The notes under the pieces are model-generated. The model saw only the letters and a list, made by a program, of their open reading frames with translations, had not been told where the DNA came from and ran no database searches. From assembly GCF_012221945.1 (NCBI RefSeq), contig NZ_CP032549.1:2790001-2854000 (forward strand): a stretch of DNA of 64,000 nt, read 5' to 3'. Made by a program: the position numbers and the translations under genes. Origin of the DNA: Glutamicibacter mishrai (GTDB lineage: Bacteria > Actinomycetota > Actinomycetes > Actinomycetales > Micrococcaceae). Shown in pieces: positions 62,252-64,000 of the stretch (positions are counted from its first letter, which is position 1; each line of letters begins with the position of its first letter).

Positions 62252-64000
62252 ATGGAGGGTCCAGAAATCCAATTCGCCGAAGCGCAGATCGACAACGGTC
62301 GCTACGGCACCCGCACCATCCGCTTCGAAACCGGCCGCCTTGCCAAGCAGGCTGCTGGCTCGGCTATGGTCTACATCGATGATGAGACCGCACTGCTCTC
62401 GGCAACCACCGCAGGCAAGCACCCACGCGAAGGCTTCGACTTCTTCCCACTGACCGTGGACGTTGAAGAGCGCATGTACGCTGCTGGCCGCATCCCAGGC
62501 AGCTTCTTCCGCCGCGAAGGCCGCCCATCGACCGAAGCCATCCTAGCTTGCCGTCTGATGGACCGCCCACTGCGCCCGGCCTTCGTCAAGGGCCTGCGCA
62601 ACGAGGTCCAGGTTGTTGTCACCGTTCTGTCCATCGAGCCAGATGAGCTGTACGACGTTGTAGCAATCAACGCTTCCTCGATGTCCACCCAGCTTTCGGG
62701 CCTGCCATTCTCCGGCCCAATCGGTGGCGTTCGTGTTGCACTGGTTGACGATGGAAACGGCGCACAGTGGGTTGCTTTCCCACGCCACTCCGAGCTGAAG
62801 AACGCTGTCTTCAACATGGTTGTTGCCGGCCGTATCGCTGGCGACGACGTTGCCATCATGATGGTGGAAGCTGAAGCTACCGACAACGCTTGGGAACTGA
62901 TCAAGGACCGCGGCGCTGTTGCTCCAACCGAAGAGGTTGTTGCAGAAGGCCTTGAGGCTGCCAAGCCATTCATCAAGGTCCTGTGCGAGGCCCAGGCTGA
63001 CCTGGCTGCTCGCGCTGCCAAGGAAACCGTTGAATTCCCAGTCTTCCGCGATTACGAAGAAGACGCCTTCGCTGCTGTCGAGGCTGCCGCTTCGACCCGC
63101 CTGGCTGAGATCTACACCATCGCTGACAAGCAGGAGCGCGACAACGCTGCCAGCGCCTACAAGGACGAAGTCCTGGCATCGCTGGCCGGCGAAGGCAACA
63201 CCTTCGAAGGCCGCGAGGGTGAAATCTCCAAGGCCTTCGGCGCTGTCACCAAGCACATCGTTCGCCAGCGCATCTTGACCGATCAGATCCGTATCGACGG
63301 ACGTGGATTGGCTGACATCCGTCAGCTCTCCGCTGAAGTTGAGGTTCTGCCTCGCGTTCACGGTTCGGCAATCTTCGAGCGTGGCGAAACCCAGATCATG
63401 GGCGTGACCACCTTGAACATGCTGAAGATGGAGCAGCAGATCGACTCGCTGTCCCCAGTGAAGTCCAAGCGCTACATGCACAACTACAACTTCCCTCCAT
63501 ACTCGACCGGTGAAACCGGCCGTGTTGGTTCGCCTAAGCGCCGCGAAATCGGCCACGGCGCACTGGCTGAGCGCGCACTGGTTCCAGTGCTGCCAAGCCG
63601 CGAGGAATTCCCATACGCAATCCGCCAGGTCTCCGAGGCACTGGGCTCCAACGGCTCGACCTCCATGGGCTCGGTTTGCGCTTCGACCCTGTCGCTGCTG
63701 AACGCTGGTGTGCCACTGAAGGCACCAGTAGCCGGTATCGCCATGGGTCTGGTTTCGGACACCGTCAACGGCGAAACCCGTTACGCTGCCCTGACCGATA
63801 TCCTCGGTGCTGAAGATGCCATGGGCGACATGGACTTCAAGGTTGCCGGTACTTCCGAGTTCGTCACCGCAATCCAGCTCGACACCAAGCTGGACGGTAT
63901 TCCAGCTTCGGTTCTGGCTGCTGCGCTGACCCAGGCCCGCGAGGCCCGCCTGCACATCCTGAACGTCCTGAACCAGGCGATCGACACCCCGGATGAGCTG
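62252..64000 (+). CDS. pnp: Polynucleotide phosphorylase (partial, 3' end beyond window)
   Basis: 3'-5' phosphorolytic exoribonuclease and guanosine pentaphosphate synthetase in actinobacteria. Frame open from ATG 62252 (AAAGGAG 10 bases before) to the window end: 583 codons. First RNase PH domain ([51 protein letters not shown]), an alpha-helical linker (about 240-320) and second RNase PH domain with [55 protein letters not shown] and [20 protein letters not shown]. The KH and S1 RNA-binding domains are outside the window. Confidence 0.97.
   Translation, partial: MEGPEIQFAEAQIDNGRYGTRTIRFETGRLAKQAAGSAMVYIDDETALLSATTAGKHPREGFDFFPLTVDVEERMYAAGRIPGSFFRREGRPSTEAILACRLMDRPLRPAFVKGLRNEVQVVVTVLSIEPDELYDVVAINASSMSTQLSGLPFSGPIGGVRVALVDDGNGAQWVAFPRHSELKNAVFNMVVAGRIAGDDVAIMMVEAEATDNAWELIKDRGAVAPTEEVVAEGLEAAKPFIKVLCEAQADLAARAAKETVEFPVFRDYEEDAFAAVEAAASTRLAEIYTIADKQERDNAASAYKDEVLASLAGEGNTFEGREGEISKAFGAVTKHIVRQRILTDQIRIDGRGLADIRQLSAEVEVLPRVHGSAIFERGETQIMGVTTLNMLKMEQQIDSLSPVKSKRYMHNYNFPPYSTGETGRVGSPKRREIGHGALAERALVPVLPSREEFPYAIRQVSEALGSNGSTSMGSVCASTLSLLNAGVPLKAPVAGIAMGLVSDTVNGETRYAALTDILGAEDAMGDMDFKVAGTSEFVTAIQLDTKLDGIPASVLAAALTQAREARLHILNVLNQAIDTPDEL

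Noticed and set aside
62543-63955. A 470-aa open frame on the minus strand
   Set aside because: It is opposite pnp, whose RNase PH motifs are clear. The antisense product has no recognisable motif.
1-64000. tRNA, rRNA or common riboswitches
   Set aside because: No cloverleaf, rRNA segment or recognisable riboswitch consensus was found by eye in the intergenic regions; a covariance model search would be decisive.

Overview
The window looks like the chromosome of a high-GC Gram-positive bacterium of the family Micrococcaceae, most like Arthrobacter or Glutamicibacter. Evidence: the gene order proS-(small genes)-rimP-nusA-ylxR-infB-rbfA-truB-ribF-rpsO; a short NusA of about 330 residues; a very long Gly/Pro/Arg-rich IF-2 N-terminus; many GTG starts; a fused OleB-OleC protein; and an LAxTG (class E sortase type) cell-wall sorting signal. 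Genus is an inference; no 16S gene or other marker is present.

Layout. 1-18,120 is a conserved housekeeping block for translation, transcription and cofactors: end of proS, a TauE-type exporter, rimP, nusA, ylxR, infB, rbfA, truB, ribF, rpsO. Inside it sits a minus-strand sigK-rskA-type stress module, with a sulfite-oxidase-like membrane molybdoenzyme on one side and a fasciclin lipoprotein on the other. 18,121-62,200 is about 44 kb of accessory metabolism lying between rpsO and pnp, two genes that are usually neighbours. 62,252-64,000 is the first 583 codons of pnp, cut by the window edge.

The accessory block is a chain of self-contained modules, most with their own regulator and bounded by strong hairpins: (a) a sulfonate-type ABC importer with an FMN-dependent monooxygenase, probably for scavenging organosulfur; (b) a MetE-like methyltransferase, a PfpI/DJ-1 protein, an MFS exporter and a class V aminotransferase; (c) a TctCBA tricarboxylate transporter co-transcribed with a universal stress protein and divergent from a CitA/CitB-type two-component system; (d) an Nramp-like transporter without the usual metal ligands, with a DapA-family lyase and a LacI regulator; (e) pheA; (f) oleA-oleBC-oleD for long-chain head-to-head olefins; (g) a PhzF protein, then a LacI regulator, a GH32 fructanase and a GH68 levansucrase whose shared promoter region has two LacI palindromes; (h) a repeat-rich LAxTG wall protein; (i) a GntR-controlled module of SDR, MHS transporter and split transketolase with at least four related operator-like sites; (j) a DUF1883-like protein, a zinc alcohol dehydrogenase, an MFS transporter and a small secreted four-cysteine protein.

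No integrase, transposase, tRNA, rRNA or CRISPR array was recognised. The most rewarding targets are the unexplained 44-kb separation of rpsO from pnp, the split-transketolase module with its operator set, and the Nramp-like/DapA-like/LacI module of unknown substrate.
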